Part shown: piece by piece, positions 22,699 to 35,400 of the stretch
Layout: every line of letters begins with the position of its first letter
Numbering within the stretch: the first letter of the stretch is position 1
From: Loripinus fragilis
Lineage: Eukaryota > Mollusca > Bivalvia > Lucinida > Lucinidae
NCBI GenBank assembly: GCA_964019695.1
Contig: OZ026520.1
Span: forward strand, 90,028,913 to 90,092,912
Direction: 5' to 3'
Length of the DNA stretch: 64,000 nt
Position numbers and translations under genes: made by a program
Notes under the pieces: model-generated
Databases searched by the model: none
What the model was told of the DNA's origin: nothing
Seen by the model: the letters and a program-made list of their open reading frames with translations, nothing else

Positions 22699-22937
22699 AA
22701 CAAATCTGCTGCGTTCCTAACTGAGCTATCGCTTATTTTACATAAGTCTACGTACCAATCTGCTACGTTCATAACTGAGCAATCGCGGATTTTACATTTA
22801 GTCTACGTATAGTAGACTTATGTAAAATCCACGATAGCTCACTAATGTAAAATCCGCGATAGCTCAGTTATGCGTAGACAAATGTAAAGTCCGCGATCGC
22901 TCAGTTTGGAAAGCAGCAGATTTGCAAAGACATCCAC
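22699..22937. repeat. Compound hairpin with CTGAGCTATCGCGG units
   Basis: A unit close to CTGAGCWATCGCGGATTTTA occurs five times in both orientations. The outer inverted ends are AAATCTGCTGC and GCAGCAGATTT. It adjoins the 22110-22690 repeat. Confidence 0.75.
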
Positions 22938-23690
22938 ACGTGGTGCATAGAGAGTAAAAAAGAACACATAATATTGCTCACCATTGTGTAATATTTGATG
23001 TAAAGAAATCTCGTCCTTTTAGATATCGATATCGTAATATCACTGCGACAAAATCATAGATCAAGATAGTTTGTCAAAGTAAAAGAAAGTTTTTACTGAG
23101 GATCTGAACGGGGAATACAAACTTACGAAAGCATACATAATTAATTCAAACTTGTGCTGTATTTGATTAAGAATGGGGCATGGTATTTACAATGCATTAA
23201 CTTCATTCGTGCCTTGGTACTGTTCGCAGCGTCGAGCAACGACAAGTCAGCGCAAATGCACAGTCTCGCCAGAGTCTTCGCTGCTCGTGTGAACATGTTA
23301 TGGATGAAGATGAAGATATACATGTAGATCAAATGTTAGCCTTCGAGTTCTACTGAATATGTCAGCAGTGCGTTAATTGATGACCTTTGCGCACATGCGC
23401 TAGGTAAGGTACCAAACTCTCACGTACTGGGTCTACATTTGTATTTCTCTCACACCAGATCGGGATTTCCGTTTTTTTTCCAATGTAAGATAATTCTGTC
23501 TATCTTACATACCCGTAGCGTACCAGCCCTGGGGATACGGATAATAAACAAACCGACGCACGCCGGTCGCACGCTTATCGCACGTCGATCCGAGGCGTCA
23601 TTGCAATGCCCAAATGACGTCACCATTTCCCATCTCAGCGTATTCAGGATTATCTGGAAGTCCTTTTCATGTTTTTCCCCGATAAGATAC
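22938..23690. other. No gene seen
   Basis: Mixed sequence with no spliced exon that I can support. The long open frame over 23439-23912 has no recognised motif and runs through a repeat. Confidence 0.45.
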
Positions 23691-23699
23691 AGGTATTTA

Positions 23700-23890
23700 G
23701 TGGTGAGCACGAAAAGAAATCCATTTTTTGTGTTAGGATTTAATAAAAAAATCGCCTCTCGTGGTCACCGTTTGTCATCACTCGGCAAGCCTCGTGGAGG
23801 GACAGATTTTTCTATCCCACCCTTATATTTATATTCTAAATTCCTTTTTAGAGCCTCGTCATCTTTGTCGCAATGCGGCATTTCACACAG
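23700..23890. repeat. Hairpin fragment with GGCAAGCCTCG core
   Basis: ACTCGGCAAGCCTCGTGG and TTTTTCTATCCCACCC resemble the right half of the hairpin at 39238-39352. The left arm is reduced. Confidence 0.5.
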
Positions 23891-24084
23891 TTTGTGTCCT
23901 TACACGAATTAAAATCTTTTCAAATATACTTGAATAATCTACTTGCATTTTGTATAAACAAATTTGAATGAGAAAAAAACAACATTAATAACAGTGTAGT
24001 AAATACGAACCGCGAATAACAACTTATATCCCTCCGTCATTGTCCATAAAAGTCAATGTAGAGTTCAAACATGTTTTATGCGTT

Positions 24085-24380
24085 ATTCCATGCCCGGACC
24101 CAGAAAGTTTTGTCAGAGGGGTCCAAATTTGATACCTTTTTTTAGTTGATGAGGGGATAGACGACCAAATACCACAATATGCGGACCAACATCGGCCCGC
24201 CAGCGACACGTCATTTAAATGACGGTTCGCTGGCGTGCCGATGATGGCCCAACATTGAATGCTGGCTTGGTAGCCTTGTGCTTTTTCAGGGGATCCGGAC
24301 CAGTATTGCTATAAAACCCTAAACTTTCAGGGGGGGTCCGGACCACCTGCCCCCCACCCCCCTCTGGATCCGCTCACGAT
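24085..24380 (-). mobile_element. GGATCC-ended hairpin MITE
   Basis: It runs from GCCCGGACCCAGAAAG to CTCTGGATCCGC. The centre is near 24200, with CCAGCGACACGTCATTTAAA and its imperfect inverse. Confidence 0.8.
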
Positions 24381-24674
24381 TCTTTACCAGGCTCTGAAGA
24401 AAATGTTTAAAAACCGAAGTCAAACCCGAAGATCTTCGCAAACAAACAAAATTACAACCATTTAAACATTTATCCAGCACAGTATTCTAAGCTCAACGTT
24501 TGCACTTATTTTCCTACTGCAACAATTTTATACCAACATTTCTCCAGTGACAGATGTTAAACATTTCTACCTGTTATTGGTCTATTTTATTCCGGATCAA
24601 TACAAAAAAACAACAGAAAGTAGCTTTGAAAACAGTTGAATTGTAACTAGCGATGCATCGGGATACTATAATGA

Positions 24675-27600
24675 TACCCCGGCATCCAATTTAGGTTACC
24701 TTGCACCCCCCCAGGACAATTTTTCATGGGTGCCAAATTGTTCATTGGGACCCCCTGGATGGGAAACGAAGGTGTCCTCAAAAAAAAAATTGGTTTGGGC
24801 TATGTGAAATTGCATGGTTTCTATGCCAACCCATAGCAAATTTGAGAAGGGGGGTCTGCCTATAAAATTACTCATATCTCAGCTGTTACTTATCCTAGAC
24901 TCCTAATCTTAATACCAAATTAAAGCTTAGACATATGCCTATTATCCCCTTGTTGCATATGGAAATTATCTAATTTGCATATTCATAAATATTTATGAAA
25001 ACATTAAAAATGTGTTTTACGAATGGGGGTATACGTACAAGATCAATAATATCTCAGCTGCTATTAGTCGTAGAGTACTAAAATTTGTACTAAAATAAAG
25101 CTAAGACATAGGCCTTTCATTTCATGGTCAAATATGCAACGTACCTTATTTGCATAATTTGCATATTCATGAATATTAATAAAAACGCTAAAAAATAAGG
25201 GAAAATCATTACAAATATAAATAGGCTGATTTCATCCCAATATTGTCATTGTTGCATGTTTTACTATAATCAATGTGACAATTTGACAGGTCAAATCATC
25301 CAGTGGTCCTATATGAATATTATCTCATTTGAATATTCATGAAAATGCATGAAAACTTAAAAAAATGAGGGAAAATCACGTAAAAACTATGAGCCTAGGG
25401 GAGGGGTTAAGGCATGATCTATCCTTCGCTCTTAGGGCCTTTTAAATTCATGCCAAATTGTTCAGTGGGACCCTCAGAATGTGAAAAGAAGTTCTCCTCA
25501 CAAGAAATTAGGTATGGGCTACCTGAAAATGCATGGTTTCCATGGCGACTGCGTATATGATTCTTGAGATTGGGGGGTAGGCCTACAAATTCAATCATAT
25601 CTAGGGTTCTACTTATCCTAGAGCACTAAAATTGGTGTCAAATTAAAGCTTAGACACATGTCTTTCTTCTTGTGGTCAGATTTGTAAATCATCTAATGTG
25701 CATATTTATGAGTATTAATGAAAACCTACAAAAATGAAGTAAAATTATAAAAAACAACATAAATGAACATATTTCAGCACAAAAACATCATCAAACCACC
25801 ATTGTTGCCAGTTTTTATATCCTCAGTGATTCAATTTGATAAGTTCTTTCATCCAGTGGTCCTATATGAAAATTATTTCATGGTCCTATATGAAAATTAT
25901 CTCATTTGCATATTCATGAATATTAATGAAATCTTAAAATGATGGAAAAAAGCATGGGTAAACTATAGTATGCAACGGGGGTAATCAGACCTAAATTGAA
26001 CACATCAGACATTGTATTATGGGCATAAATTTGTCCAATAGGACCACTTAAATGTAAAAAAATTTTGTCCTCAAAAATAAATGTTATTTGGGTTTTTGAA
26101 ATTTCATGGTTTCCATGGCAACCCATTATGCCGACTGTAAAGATTGGGGGTATACGTACAAAAAATATTCATATCTTTACAACATCTCATCCTAGATTAC
26201 TAAACATGGTACCAAACTAATCCCTGGACACAGCAGTTTAATTTGGTAGTTAGATATGCAAATTATCTAATATCCATATTCATGAATATTAATGAAAACT
26301 TTAGAAATGAGAGATAAAATCTCAAGAAATTAAGGGTCGTATGTATAAAATTACCAATATCTCAGCAGCTATGCATCCGAGTGTATCAAACTTGGTGCCA
26401 AGTCAATGCTCAGACATAATACTTTTACCTTAAGTTCAGCTTTGAAAAATAGTTAACATAAATAATTATAATTTAATTAAAACAGAAGAAACAAATGAAA
26501 AATCGCAAAAAAATCAAGGGGGTGTACTTACAAATCTAATAATATCTCAATTGCTAAGTGCCCTAGAGTACCAAAATTGGTTTTAAACTAATGCTAAGAC
26601 AATAGTAAGTTTAACAAATTATCAAATTTTAAAATGGTCATATTATAATATTCATGAATATTGATGAAACCATGAGCATTTTGAGAATAATATTAAAAAT
26701 GAAGGGGATATACCTACAAAATTACTCATATCTCAGCAGCTTATAGCCCTTACGTAGCAAACAAGGTGCCAACTTATTGCTATGATACAGCCCTTCATCT
26801 CAATGGTAATATTTGCTAGTTGTCGCATTTACATATTCATGAAAATTAATATAAACATTAGAATAAAGAGAAAAATCACCGAAAAATGAATGGGGTATAC
26901 CTACAAAATTACCAATATCTTAGCTGCTAATTGCCCTAGATTAGCGAACAATATACTTAATTTAAGTCTATGCATAGCAGTTTTACCTAGTGGGAAGATA
27001 TAAGAATTAACTTATTTGTTTAAGATCAATATTAATAAAAACTTTAAAAATACAAGTAAAAAATGTATACAAATTGATAGCAGTGTACTTACAAAATTAC
27101 TCATATCTCAGCTTTTATAAATTTTATACTTTTTTTCTTTTACTCAATTTTACTTAGGATTATGCTGTTTGATATGGTACCAAGCTTGTTACTATTGGAC
27201 AATTGAAAGCCAAGATATGAATCACTTTGTAGCTATACCCCCTTAATTTTCCTGTATTTTCTCTTAATTTCTCATGTTTTCGTCAATATTCATGAGAATT
27301 TAAATTTGATGTGTTATGAATTGAATCATTTTGGTAAACAAGTTGTGTCTATGCATTGACTTAAAATCAGGTTTGGCACTATTGGGCACTTAACTACTGT
27401 GGTATGAGTAATTTTGGAAGTGCACCCCCTTGATTTTTCCGCAATTTTTCTTTCATTTCTTCTGTTTACATTAAAATTCACGAATATTCATGATAAATAT
27501 TTTTCATTTTATACCTTAAGGTAAAAGTACAATGTCTAAGCATTAAATTGGCACTAGGTTTGATACACTGGAACACATGGTAGGTGAAATATTTGTCGTT

Positions 27601-28883
27601 TTATATGTACATCCCTTAATTTTTCTAAGATTTTTTCTTTAATTACAAAACTTTTCATTAATATTCATGAATATGCAAATGAGATAATTTTCATATAGGA
27701 CCACTGGATGAAAGAACTTATCAAATTGAATCACTGAGGATATAAAAACTGGCAACAATGGTGGTTTGATGATGTTTTTGTGCTGAAATATGTTCATTTA
27801 TGTTGTTTTTTATGATTTACTTCATTTTTGTAGGTTTTCATTAATATTCATAAATATGCAAATAAGATGATTTACAAATCTGACCACAAGAAGAAAGACA
27901 TGTGTCTCAGCTTTAATTTGACACCAATTTTAGTGCTCTAAGATAAGTAGAACCCTAGATATGATTGAATTTGTAGGCCTACCCCCCAATCTCGAGAATC
28001 ATATAAGCGGTCGCCATGGAAACCATGCATTTTCAGGTAGCCCATACCTAATTTCTTGTGAGGAGAACTTCATTTCACATTCTGAGGGTCCCACTGAACA
28101 ATTTGGCATGAATTTAAAAGGCCCTAAGAGCGAAGGATAGATCATGCCTTAACCTCTCCCCTAGGCTTATAGTTTTTACGTGATTTTCCCTCATTTCTTT
28201 AAACTTTCATGCATTTTCATGAATATTCAAATGAGATAATATTCATATAGGACCACTTGATGATTGGACCTGTCAAATTGTCACATTGATTATATTAAAA
28301 CATGCAACAATGACAATATTGGGATGAAATCAGCCTATTTATATTTGTAATGATTTTCCCTTATTTTTTAGCGTTTTTATTAATATTCATGAATATGCAA
28401 ATTATGCAAATAAGGTACATTGCATATTTGACCATGAAATGAAAGGCCTATGTCTTAGCTTTATTTTAGTACAAATTTTAGTACTCTACGACTAAAAGCA
28501 GCTGAGATATTATTGATCTTGTACGTATACCCCCATTCGTAAAACACATTTTTAATGTTTTCATAAATATTTATGAATATGCAAATTAGATAATTTCTTT
28601 ATGCAACAAGGAGATAATAGGCATATGTCTAAGCTTTAATTTGGTATTAAGTTTAGTAGTCTAGGATAAGTAACAGCTGAGATATGAGTAATTTTATAGG
28701 CAGACCCCCCTTCTCAAATTCGCTATGGGTTGGCATAGAAACCATGCAATTTCACATAGCCCAAACCAAAATTTTTTTGAGGACACCTTCGTTTCCCATC
28801 CAGGGGGTCCCAATGAACAATTTGGCACCCGTGAAAAATTGTCCTGGGGGGGTGCAAGGTAACCTAAATTGGATGCCGGGGTA
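24675..28883. mobile_element. 4.2 kb foldback element with 1.25 kb arms
   Basis: TACCCCGGCATCCAATTTAG at 24675 is matched exactly in inverse at the right end (28883). The arms run about 24675-25935 and 27648-28883 and are nearly identical. The length difference is explained by a 24 bp tandem duplication (GGTCCTATATGAAAATTAT) near 25858-25905. Arms and centre are built from a unit of about 185 bp with a GGGGGTATACCTACAAAAT block, TATCTCAGCTGCT and TTCATGAATATTAATGAAAA. Units point inward from both sides. No transposase or other convincing frame is present. The flanks offer only a weak TGA/TGA target duplication (24672-24674 and 28884-28886). Confidence 0.92.
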
Positions 28884-28886
28884 TGA

Positions 28887-29065
28887 TAGTTAAGGTCATC
28901 AACTGACTATAGCATTGGATGTGACAGGTTTCAACTGACACGAGATTTACCCAATTTCAAAATAGACTCAAGAATATACATGTACTCCTAATAATGTTCA
29001 GGAGAAGAGGAAGCGTTAAAAAGGTCTATACCTCCCCAAATGAAAATTTTAAATATGGTTATCCC
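28887..29065. other. No gene seen
   Basis: Short AT-rich spacer between the foldback element and a MITE. Confidence 0.5.
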
Positions 29066-29254
29066 CATTCTAATGCACTTCTGCAGTTTGAATCGGAGCG
29101 ATGAAAGCCGCATATATCCGCACGTCATCCAACGAACTGTGACGTAAATAATGACGTCAAAATGTTACCTGCAGTATATCGCAGGATATACTGTCGCTAA
29201 GTTTTGACGTAATCCAATCAGACGTCGCGTTACAAAAGCAAGTGCATTAGAATG
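29066..29254. mobile_element. 189 bp MITE
   Basis: CATTCTAATGCACTT at 29066-29080 is matched exactly in inverse at 29240-29254. Inside is a palindrome with CTGCAGTATATC..GATATACTG and several TGACGT motifs. Confidence 0.75.
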
Positions 29255-29556
29255 TATATTTACTGACCAACTTTTACATTAAAATAATAGTCAAAATGAT
29301 TGCCATTTTTACGTTTTATCATGACACATGAATTCTAAAAAAAGAGATTTATGTGAAACTTGTATATCTTAAACATCATTTCTTAAGCTGAATCAGTGGG
29401 AAATGTGAGAAACTTTCACCGTCTAGAAAGAGAGGTATTTCTTGATTACTACCCATGCCCCCTGTTATTCACAATTTCGATTATGTTACTTTTAACTGCA
29501 TAACAATCAAAAAGGGTTTCTAATACTGCTTTGAACCTATCCGTAAATGTAGAAAC

Positions 29557-30145
29557 TACGAGGGACGCTCCTTAAGTTATGATTCTGGCGTGATATTTCT
29601 GTAACCAGCAATGCAACATGCCTGAAAATGGTACCAAATAATAATATATTCTTTGTCTATACACCGCTCTGACAAGATGTATAGATGTATGTTACTTGAA
29701 GGAGCGACCAGAAATCTAACCCGAAACAGCCATACCCTTAATGCACTAACTTATCAAGCAGACTGTGCATATAAGAAACCTCACAATTTTGACATGAGCA
29801 GTTTCAGCAATCTGTTTTCTTGGCTGCTCAATGTTCATCCAGAAGTCAATATGTCCTGCACATATGGCGAAGATTCTATATGATCTCGGTTTCTTATGCC
29901 CTTAAATGTATGACTATGCAGCTGTCTGTTATAATCAAATGTTTGACCACTTGAAGTTTGACTAGTCCAAACTGCTGTAACAACAGCTGTATTGAAGGTA
30001 AAAAGAGTTTAGGCAATCTTAGATAAACTGACTTTTGTCTGAAGCAATTATGAATAGTCGGTATCGTTGTAGACTGATAGTTACCCACGTAAGAAAATTA
30101 AAACAAGTCCACAAATTAGGTCAATATTCGGAGGTATACAAATTA
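29557..30145 (-). repeat. About 570 bp inverted repeat, right partner
   Basis: It is the inverse of 22110-22690. It contains a 76-codon open frame at 29653-29883 that is not conserved in the partner copy. I do not recognise a protein in it. Confidence 0.7.
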
Positions 30146-31004
30146 GCATGTGTATATCTAAAAATAAAACCCAAACAATTTTCCAAATGTGCACGCACCA
30201 TATCGTAAAATGATGCAATATGGGATAAAAATAGCACAAAGCATCCATCTGAAACCAATAACATTTTTAAAAATTCTTATTTAAAATCAGTCATTTTTAA
30301 ATAAAAATCAAACTTTTTACAAAATTCCATTTAAGATTAAGACATTTCGTAATCAAAATAATATTGATCTTAACTATTTTGCCGATATTAGGTTCGGCGT
30401 GTTGTTAGTCCAAATCGATAGACAAAAATATTATATTCTTGGAAATGAAAATTCTGCAATGTACTCAAAATGACGTAGTTGTCAATATCAATGACGTCAT
30501 AAGAATTGCGCATTGTGCATTAAATAATGAATCGACAAAAACTGTCGCCATTCTTACATTTGAAATGACATTATAAGTCACAAAAGTATAAATACAATGC
30601 AGTTTTATTTTGTGGTTTTAAAGATGCCAGGTTTGAAAAGTTCAGATTCAAACATAAGTATAATTCTATAACATGAAAACAGGCCAATGGTATGGAGTGG
30701 GTCATATATAATGTGCTGTAATTATAAAAAGAAACAGTACACCGAAAAAATACTAGCATCATTATAAATGTAAACGCTAGTCGTTCTGAATAATATATGG
30801 TATGCCTCTCAAAAATGTCTCTGGACAAAGCTACAAGGTAACGATCAGAACTTCATCCCTCGTAGTTTTGAGAAAATTAACCAATATAAGAAAGTTTTCC
30901 TTGACAAATAACTATTTATTGTTACTGGTTTGTATTACCATGCCGTAAACCCCTGAAGACAAGTTTTCTCACGACGAGGCCTATTTATTTAATATGCGTA
31001 CATG
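30146..31004. other. No gene seen
   Basis: AT-rich sequence. A fragment at 30955-30990 (ACAAGTTTTCTCACGACGAG) matches one end of the MITE at 32069-32303. Confidence 0.5.
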
Positions 31005-31011
31005 TACAGGG

Positions 31012-31200
31012 GCGGATCCAGGATTTCTGGAAATGGGGTTCGTATTTTTAAACGTGTGGGGATTCGCTTGGCTGATTTTCTCTCATTTTTCTTAAACTTC
31101 CATGAAAATGAAATAATTTGGCCTCACTGAGACCAAATTATTTCTTTAAAAACGGGGGAGGGGGTTCAAGCGAACCCCCTTATTCCCCTCTGGATCAGCC
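31012..31200. mobile_element. Hairpin MITE, GATCC-ended family
   Basis: It begins GGGGCGGATCCAGG and ends CTCTGGATCAGCC. The centre contains GAAATAATTTGG and its inverse around CCTCACTGAGA, as at 7640-7872. Confidence 0.8.
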
Positions 31201-31566
31201 ACTGGCATAGCGTAGCATCCTTCTTTATTAGTTCAAGGATAGCGCATATTAAAGTACATCATGTAACAGGGAAAACCTACCGATTATTTTGCTATAAAAG
31301 CATTGCAACATTCTAGAGAAATGGCAATGTAATTCCTGAATTCCAAGCATGCTTGTCAGAATAATCAATTTTATAAGGGATGACTATAACTTCGTTTTCC
31401 TATGCCTATCAAAACTAAGCTTTGCCATACACAATACTTTGCCCTACATAGTATTATATGAAATACATAACAAATTACGATGTCAAACTGCATCTTTCAT
31501 GAAACTACAAGCCATAGTTTTCATTGTTTATGATATTCCTCGAGTAGTCTAATTGTTTGACTGTGT

Positions 31567-31672
31567 AGGTGAGTTCATTTGCGGATCCAAGAATCTTCTT
31601 CAGGTGTGGGAGATCCAGGCCTGGATGTCCCACACCTGAAGAAGATTCTTGGATCCGCAAATGAACTCACCT
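31567..31672. repeat. 106 bp near-perfect palindrome
   Basis: The first 45 bases (AGGTGAGTTCATTTGCGGAT onward) are repeated exactly in inverse at 31628-31672. The centre GATCCAGGCCTGGATG differs from perfect symmetry by one base pair. It forms the left end of a GGATCC-family element that continues with G-rich blocks to about 31920. Confidence 0.95.
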
Positions 31673-31920
31673 AAAAAAAAGCTGTGATAAAGATTTTAAG
31701 TTCTCAAATTATTTTACAGAGGAGAGTCAATGTTTATTTAAAAAAACAACAATTGTTTCCAAGATTACAGGGGGTCCAAAATCTTCCAGAGGGGGGGGGA
31801 TCTAACTGTTTCCAAGGGTGGGGGTCCAAATGCTTAGTCTGATAGAAACCTATACAATGGGTCATTTACAGGGGGAGGTCCAGACGCCCTACCACCTCCT
31901 GGATCCGCACATGGAATCTC
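31673..31920. mobile_element. GGATCC-ended G-rich element
   Basis: It contains GGGGGTCCAAA blocks twice and ends CTCCTGGATCCGCACATG. It is probably one unit with the palindrome before it. Confidence 0.6.
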
Positions 31921-31924
31921 ACCA

Positions 31925-32040
31925 AGAATTACCACAATCACAAACTGAAGACCAACCCACTCGAGCATAAGCCACAAAAAAGCCATTATCCATTAGAGAT
32001 CAGGAAAGAAATTAAAGTAAAGCAATCAGCTCTCTCTTCC
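31925..32040 (-). repeat. Fragment of the TTTGTGATTGTGG dispersed repeat
   Basis: The inverse matches part of the module at 37640-37885 (the GAGAGAGCTGATTGCTTT and CACAAACTG regions). Confidence 0.55.
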
Positions 32041-32068
32041 TATTAAGATTATCGCAAAATAGATAATA

Positions 32069-32303
32069 GGCCTCGACGTGAGAAAACCTGTCTTCGGGGC
32101 TTTGCGAACAGCACAGGCCTAGACCAGCCTTTGCATCCGCGCAGTCTGATCAGTGCCTTTGTTACTCGCTATCTGAAGAGCATAGTAGTCAATTTTACCC
32201 GATGCAAATTTCCATTTTTCTAGCTAGTCTCTGAAGATAGAGGGACAGGTTTGAGTCTCGTTTTGTCTTAAACCCTGAAAACATGTTTTATCGTGGTGAG
32301 GCC
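32069..32303. mobile_element. 235 bp MITE, GGCCTC ends
   Basis: GGCCTCGACGTGAGAAAACC at the left pairs with the inverse of the right end (GTTTTATCGTGGTGAGGCC) with several mismatches. The interior (GCGCAGTCTGATCAGTGCC) recurs at 37325-37520 and 39688-39901. Confidence 0.75.
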
Positions 32304-32998
32304 AAAATCATACCAAGTACTGCACAACAAAACAATGACCAAACACAAAAAACCCACAAACAATAGGAGCAACAATAAATAATGAATAAACAACAACAGA
32401 ACCACAGCTTTAGAACCGATAGCAGCCAGAGCCACAGTAAATCTGGTCTCAATCTGTCGTCAAAAAAGCAAGTGAGTATGATCAGGAAATACCACAATAA
32501 GACACTGCTGACCAGCCCACTGCACCTTGAGGAAGAGCCTAAAACACATTGGCTGTCACAATAAATCAAAAAGACAGTTACAGTAAAGCAACCATCTCTC
32601 TTTTTCCCGTAAAGATGATTTCAAAACTAGAAGGACACACAGTACTGAATTACAAAACAAGAACTAATACAGAACATCCACAAACAATGGGTCCCCCGAG
32701 CAACAATAAACAATTAATCACCAACAACAAAACCACTGCCTTAGAACGGACAGCAGCCTACCCCACTGGCGGGCCTGAATACATTTTACTGGTACCAAAT
32801 CTTCGCCCTAGATTCTCTGTTGTTGTTAAAGCACAATAAAATGTTAAGCAAACATTGAGGCTGCCTTAATATTGCTATGTATCATCACAGAGAAACAATC
32901 TAATCAATTGAACACACTTAAATAACAAAACATGATACACAAAAGAAGCACTGCATTGGAACTGTCAGTAAAAGATTTTTACTGGAGGGCTTAAACTA
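32304..32998 (-). repeat. Dispersed repeat modules, inverted
   Basis: The module ending TTTGTGATTGTGGTATTTCC occurs twice in inverse, in 32300-32570 and 32560-32790. The retroelement 3' block with inverse TTTAAGCCCTCCAGTAAA then lies near 32965. No real coding frame is present. Confidence 0.6.
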
Positions 32999-33009
32999 GT
33001 TCTATGGTA

Positions 33010-33354
33010 TAAAACAATTTATCATATGACGTCGCGTCTGGGAGTGAAATAACGCCATGCAATAAAATCTGTAAACCACTAGTGGTTTATAGATTTACAG
33101 GAAACGTTACGACGTCCATAATAACGTTGCGTGCATAATGACAAAATTATAACGTTTTTATGCCAGAAATCAGGTTTCAAAGTATTTGTCATATGATAAA
33201 TAGAATCTAACATTCGTGCTCTTGTATTATTGAATTTATTAAACTCGTTGCGAAAAAGAGATAAAATGCTCGGCAAGCCTCGCATTTTATCTCTTATCCC
33301 CAACTCGTTTAATAAATTCAATAAAACATGAGCACTCATGTAAGATCCTCTATG
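33010..33354 (+). mobile_element. H1-family MITE
   Basis: Near-identical to 8277-8618, including the core CTCGGCAAGCCTCGC and the end AAGATCCTCTATG. Confidence 0.9.
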
Positions 33355-34049
33355 TCACAGTAGGTGGGGCCGTTTATCTAATTCATATACAGTATAAACT
33401 GTTAATTAACAGATTCTTGTCAAAAAACTTCTGAGTCGATTAGGTTTAAACAGATTTTATTTAAATGTGTTTGTACGTAAACGATACAGCTTAAAACAAT
33501 AATATAAAGAAAACCCTGGAAGCATATAGCAGATTTAGTTTTTTAAAGCAAAATACATGCACGTTGAAGGCAGATAATATTGAACATAGTACAGTATAAT
33601 ATTTAAAAAAACAGTCAGGGCTTACAAATATATGAGATAGCTTATAGTGAGCATCAGCTATGATACAGTGGCAGGCTATGTAGGGATTTGTTGGTTTGCT
33701 TTGATGTTTTACGCCCCAGTCGACAGCTATTGTCACCTCGAGATGGTCAGTTCACCTAACCAAGCTTTTTCATGGGAAAGCTTGACTAAGCAGTTAACTA
33801 GCCATTTGCGTACATACTTTTGCTTGTAACTGACAACAACCCTACTTGAATTAGCGAAGGAGTAGAATGACCATAGAAATTATTTCTTGATCAATCTCCA
33901 CGAAAGTATGACACCCAGCCAGTATTGAGCTCGTGATATCTTAACTTCACTCACTACCAACTGAGTTACAGCACCGGATGTAAGGAGCACATGGGTAGAA
34001 TTTATAGGCAAATGAGGCAAGTCTTAAATACAAGGAGCTCAATAAGCCT
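33355..34049. other. No gene seen
   Basis: No supported exon or repeat. Short hairpin AAGCTTTTTCATGGGAAAGCTT at 33761-33782. Confidence 0.45.
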
Positions 34050-35400
34050 ATACTGCTCACCTGAGATGTTGGCCTCATGGTTTCAGATAAGATTTTTTAT
34101 ATTATGAGTCTATGGGAGCCAATGACCCCTTGGAGTGGCTACTTTAGTCCCAAGGGTTATGGTTAGCAGAATATACGTATGAGAACACGAAGCATTGCAA
34201 TATACAAATTTATAAGTTTAGGGCCTCGTGGCTTTAGAGATGATTTTTTAAAGTTTTCCCATGTTAAGTCTATGGGAGCTAAAACACTGTGGCATGACCA
34301 ATTAGGACCCCAGAGGTATAGTTGGCAGGTTTATGTAGCATACTACTAGACACTGCAACATACTAAATAAATTATCTGTGAGCCTAATGGTTTCGGACAA
34401 GAAGATTTTAAAAGTTTTTTTCCATTATTAAGTATACAGAAAATCTTTACTCATGGGACGAGGCCAATTTGGATAACAGGGGCTTGATTTGCTTGATTTA
34501 TGTGTGGTACTGCTAGACATTGCTACTTACTAAAATATATAAGCTGTGGGCCTCATAGTTTCAGTAAGAAGATATTTAAAGTTATTTTGATTAAACAGTC
34601 TAGACAAACTCTTACTCTCTGGGACAGGACCTGTTTGGACCCCCAGAGGCTTGATTTGCAGAATGTATGTAGGTGATTACTAGACATTACTGCATGCTAC
34701 GTATATATGCTATGGGCCTCATGGTTTCAGAGCAGAGTTTTTATAAGTTCCCATTATAAGCCTATGGACACTTTCAATCCCCAAGACCAGTTTGGACCCC
34801 AGGGCCTTGATTAGCAGGATTTTGTTGGGGACCCTAGACAATGCAACATATAAAATAAATAAGCTGTGGACCTCATGGTTTCAGAGACTAAGACTTTTTA
34901 ATGTTTTACCTATTATAAGTCTATGGAGACTCTTGATCCCAGGGGCAGTGCCACTTTAGGCCCAAGTGGCTTGATTAGCAATATTAATGTAGGTGACACC
35001 TTGACATTGTTACATACCAAGTATATAAGCATTGGGCCTATTGGTTTCAAAAAAGAAGATGTTTTAAAAGTTTTCCCATTATAAGTCTATGGGAGCTATA
35101 TGTTGCCATGGAGTTCACATCAAAACAGCCTAAACCTAATGCAGCCTTTTTACATTATAAGGCTATGGAAACTCTTAATCCCCAGGGTGGGGCCATTTTG
35201 GGTCCCAGGATGATTGATTAGCAGAATGAGCGGAAGGAGGGGACTACTATACATTATTAAATACTAAAGATAAAAGTTGTGGGCCTTATGGTTTCTGAGA
35301 AGATTTTTTTAAAAAGTTTTTCCCATTATAAGTCTGTGGGAGCTTTATGTTGCCATTGAGTTCAAATCGAAACAGCCCAAAAATTTTATGCAGCCTTTCC
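34050..35400 (+). repeat. Tandem array of about 160 bp units
   Basis: A block close to GGGCCTCATGGTTTCAG recurs at about 34072, 34222, 34382, 34552, 34714, 34869, 35033 and 35281. Each is followed by a CCCATTATAAGTCTATGGGA block and a TGATTAGCAG block. Units are 75-85 percent alike by eye. No coding frame persists. Confidence 0.85.

Noticed and set aside
22699..22937. Possible CRISPR-like direct repeats
   Set aside because: The repeats alternate in direction and have no unique spacers of constant length. It is a compound hairpin in a eukaryotic genome.
29653..29883. 76-codon open frame near a repeat
   Set aside because: The inverted partner at 22110-22690 does not keep the frame, so it is unlikely to be a protein.
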